Assembly: GCA_964517355.1 (NCBI GenBank) | Contig: CAZFCK010000257.1 | Span: forward strand, 1-6,552 | Origin: CAZFCK01 sp964517355 | Lineage (GTDB): Bacteria; Desulfobacterota; Desulfovibrionia; Desulfovibrionales; Desulfovibrionaceae | Direction: 5' to 3' | Length of the DNA stretch: 6,552 nt | In this document: in pieces, positions 5,649 to 6,552 of the stretch | Layout of the letters: every line of letters begins with the position of its first letter | How positions within the stretch are numbered: the first letter of the stretch is position 1 | Translations under genes and position numbers: made by a program | The notes under the pieces: generated by a model | What the model was told of the DNA's origin: nothing | Database searches by the model: none | The model's input: the letters and a program-made list of their open reading frames with translations, nothing else

Positions 5649-6443
5649 ATGGGGTTGCACGCTCCGCTGGATCTGCTGCGGCTGGCCATGAGCAGACGGA
5701 ACGCGGCCGGCTGTTTCAGCGTCTACGGCCTGGAGACCGTCCAGGCCGTGCTGGCGGCCGCCGAAACCATGCGTGCGCCGGTCATGTTGTCCATCGGCAA
5801 CGAGGCCGCGTCGCACGCCGGGCTGGAGGCCTTGGCCAATGCGGCCATGTTCGCGGCCAGGACCTCCAGCGCTCCCGCAACTGTGCATCTCAACCACGGG
5901 CGCAGTCTGGAGCGCATCCGCCTGGCCCTGGACCTCGGCTTCCCTTCGTTGATGTTCGACGGCTCAGCGATGCCCTTTGAACTCAATTGCGATCTCACAT
6001 ACGAGGCGGCGCACCTCGCCCACCGGGCCGGCGCTTCCATTGAAGGCGAATTGGGCGTGCTCCCGCACGACGCCTCGAAAAACACGGGCAGGGAACTTGT
6101 GGAGCGGGCCGTGCGGTTTGCGGAGGCGACGCGGGTCGATATTCTGGCCCTTTCCATGCCGCGAGGCGGCGTGAGGAGCTATGCGCTCCTGCAGGATCTC
6201 TGTGACAGCCTGCCGTGCCCCGTGGCCATACACAACGGCAGCAGACTGGGGCCTGAAGGCCCCAAGGCGCTGACGGCCGCTGGCGCGGGAAAGATCAATT
6301 TTCATTCGGAAATAAAACGAAGCATGATGCTCGGGCTCGAACAGCATGCTGATTCACCCTTGGCGCGCCTCGCCGCCATGCGGGAAAAAGTGACGGCCAC
6401 GGTGCTCGAAAAACTCGCCCTGCTGGAGGCCTCCGGCGGCTGA
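5649..6443 (+). CDS. Class II (zinc) aldolase-like protein with an altered active site
   Basis: The 264-residue product resembles the TIM-barrel class II aldolases (fructose-/tagatose-bisphosphate, GatY/KbaY type), which cleave ketose bisphosphates using zinc. Recognisable blocks are RRNAAGCFSVYGLETVQAVLAAAE (16-39), HLNHG (80-84), MFDGSAMPF (102-110), SIEGELG (130-136), AIHNGSRL (193-200) and GAGKINFHSEIKR (212-224). The zinc His83 and His195 and Glu132/Glu134 are kept. The catalytic Asp of HLDHG is Asn82, and the GTAHG segment holding the third zinc ligand reads SMPRGG (169-174), without His. The HGGSG phosphate loop is HNGSRL. It may use a different, perhaps unphosphorylated, substrate, bind metal differently, or be inactive. 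ATG 5649 follows tctB by 6 bp and has GAGGAG nine bases upstream, so it belongs to the transport operon. Fold call is confident; reaction is not. Confidence 0.82.
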   Translation: MGLHAPLDLLRLAMSRRNAAGCFSVYGLETVQAVLAAAETMRAPVMLSIGNEAASHAGLEALANAAMFAARTSSAPATVHLNHGRSLERIRLALDLGFPSLMFDGSAMPFELNCDLTYEAAHLAHRAGASIEGELGVLPHDASKNTGRELVERAVRFAEATRVDILALSMPRGGVRSYALLQDLCDSLPCPVAIHNGSRLGPEGPKALTAAGAGKINFHSEIKRSMMLGLEQHADSPLARLAAMREKVTATVLEKLALLEASGG

Positions 6444-6468
6444 AGAACCTTTTGAAAAAGGTTCTTCA
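6441..6468 (+). terminator. Operon-end hairpin overlapping the aldolase stop codon
   Basis: TGAAGAACCTTTT (6441-6453) and AAAAGGTTCTTCA (6456-6468) form a stem of up to 13 bp with a minimal loop, 12 bp with a 4-nt loop. The TGA stop codon is part of the left arm. The T-run (CTTTTT, 6481-6486) comes 12 nt later, so this is not a textbook intrinsic terminator. As the last structure in the operon it probably ends or protects the transcript. The near symmetry would allow action in both directions. Confidence 0.65.
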
Positions 6469-6552
6469 GAATCTCCAAAACTTTTTAATTGGCATGATTT
6501 ATTAGGCTGTGTTTCTAAATTCGTTTCGAAAAGAAAATGCGAGAGGGGAAAC
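6469..6552. other. AT-rich right flank without an identifiable gene
   Basis: After the terminator hairpin the sequence becomes AT-rich up to the window edge. An ATG at 6537 opens a frame that runs off the window after five codons and has no clear ribosome binding site. No gene can be supported here. Confidence 0.4.

Noticed and set aside
6503..6525. Possible insertion-sequence end (TTA followed by GGCTGTGTTTCTAAATTCG)
   Set aside because: It faintly resembles the terminal repeats of some transposons, but there is no transposase, partner repeat or target duplication within the window.

Overview
The window looks like a bacterial chromosome segment: GC-rich genes, tight operons with GGAGG-type ribosome binding sites, and an AT-rich divergent control region. 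A sigma-54 promoter together with a terminator sequence resembling ones I associate with Desulfovibrionaceae suggests a Desulfovibrio/Bilophila-like organism. That placement is an inference from style, not from a marker gene.

Layout. Two genes read leftwards from the centre: an Ldh-family NAD(P)-dependent 2-hydroxyacid/imino-acid oxidoreductase (980-2032), followed by a class I SAM-dependent methyltransferase (81-935), with a candidate terminator at the left edge. Four genes read rightwards: a tripartite tricarboxylate transporter (TTT) in the order substrate-binding protein tctC (2504-3457), large permease tctA (3632-5188), small membrane subunit tctB (5193-5642), then a class II aldolase-like protein (5649-6443). 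The run ends in a hairpin that overlaps the last stop codon.

The control region (2033-2503) is the densest part of the window. For the rightward operon it holds a near-consensus sigma-54 -24/-12 promoter (2258-2273), two ATGT-N10-ACAT inverted repeats exactly 40 bp apart at the right distance for an enhancer-binding protein, and an IHF-like sequence between them and the promoter. It also holds a palindrome at the predicted start site and a leader of about 220 nt with hairpins. A sigma-70-like promoter for the leftward operon overlaps the same elements, with a TGTAC-A-GTACA palindrome on its -10 box. A 10-bp GC hairpin separates tctC from tctA.

Working model (inference): the TTT system imports an organic acid, probably a carboxylate or sulfonated carboxylate. 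The Ldh-family enzyme and the aldolase-like protein process it, and an activator encoded elsewhere switches the uptake operon on. The aldolase-like protein lacks two expected active-site residues (Asp to Asn in the HxDH motif, and the second zinc His), so its chemistry is open. No mobile element, RNA gene or CRISPR array is evident.
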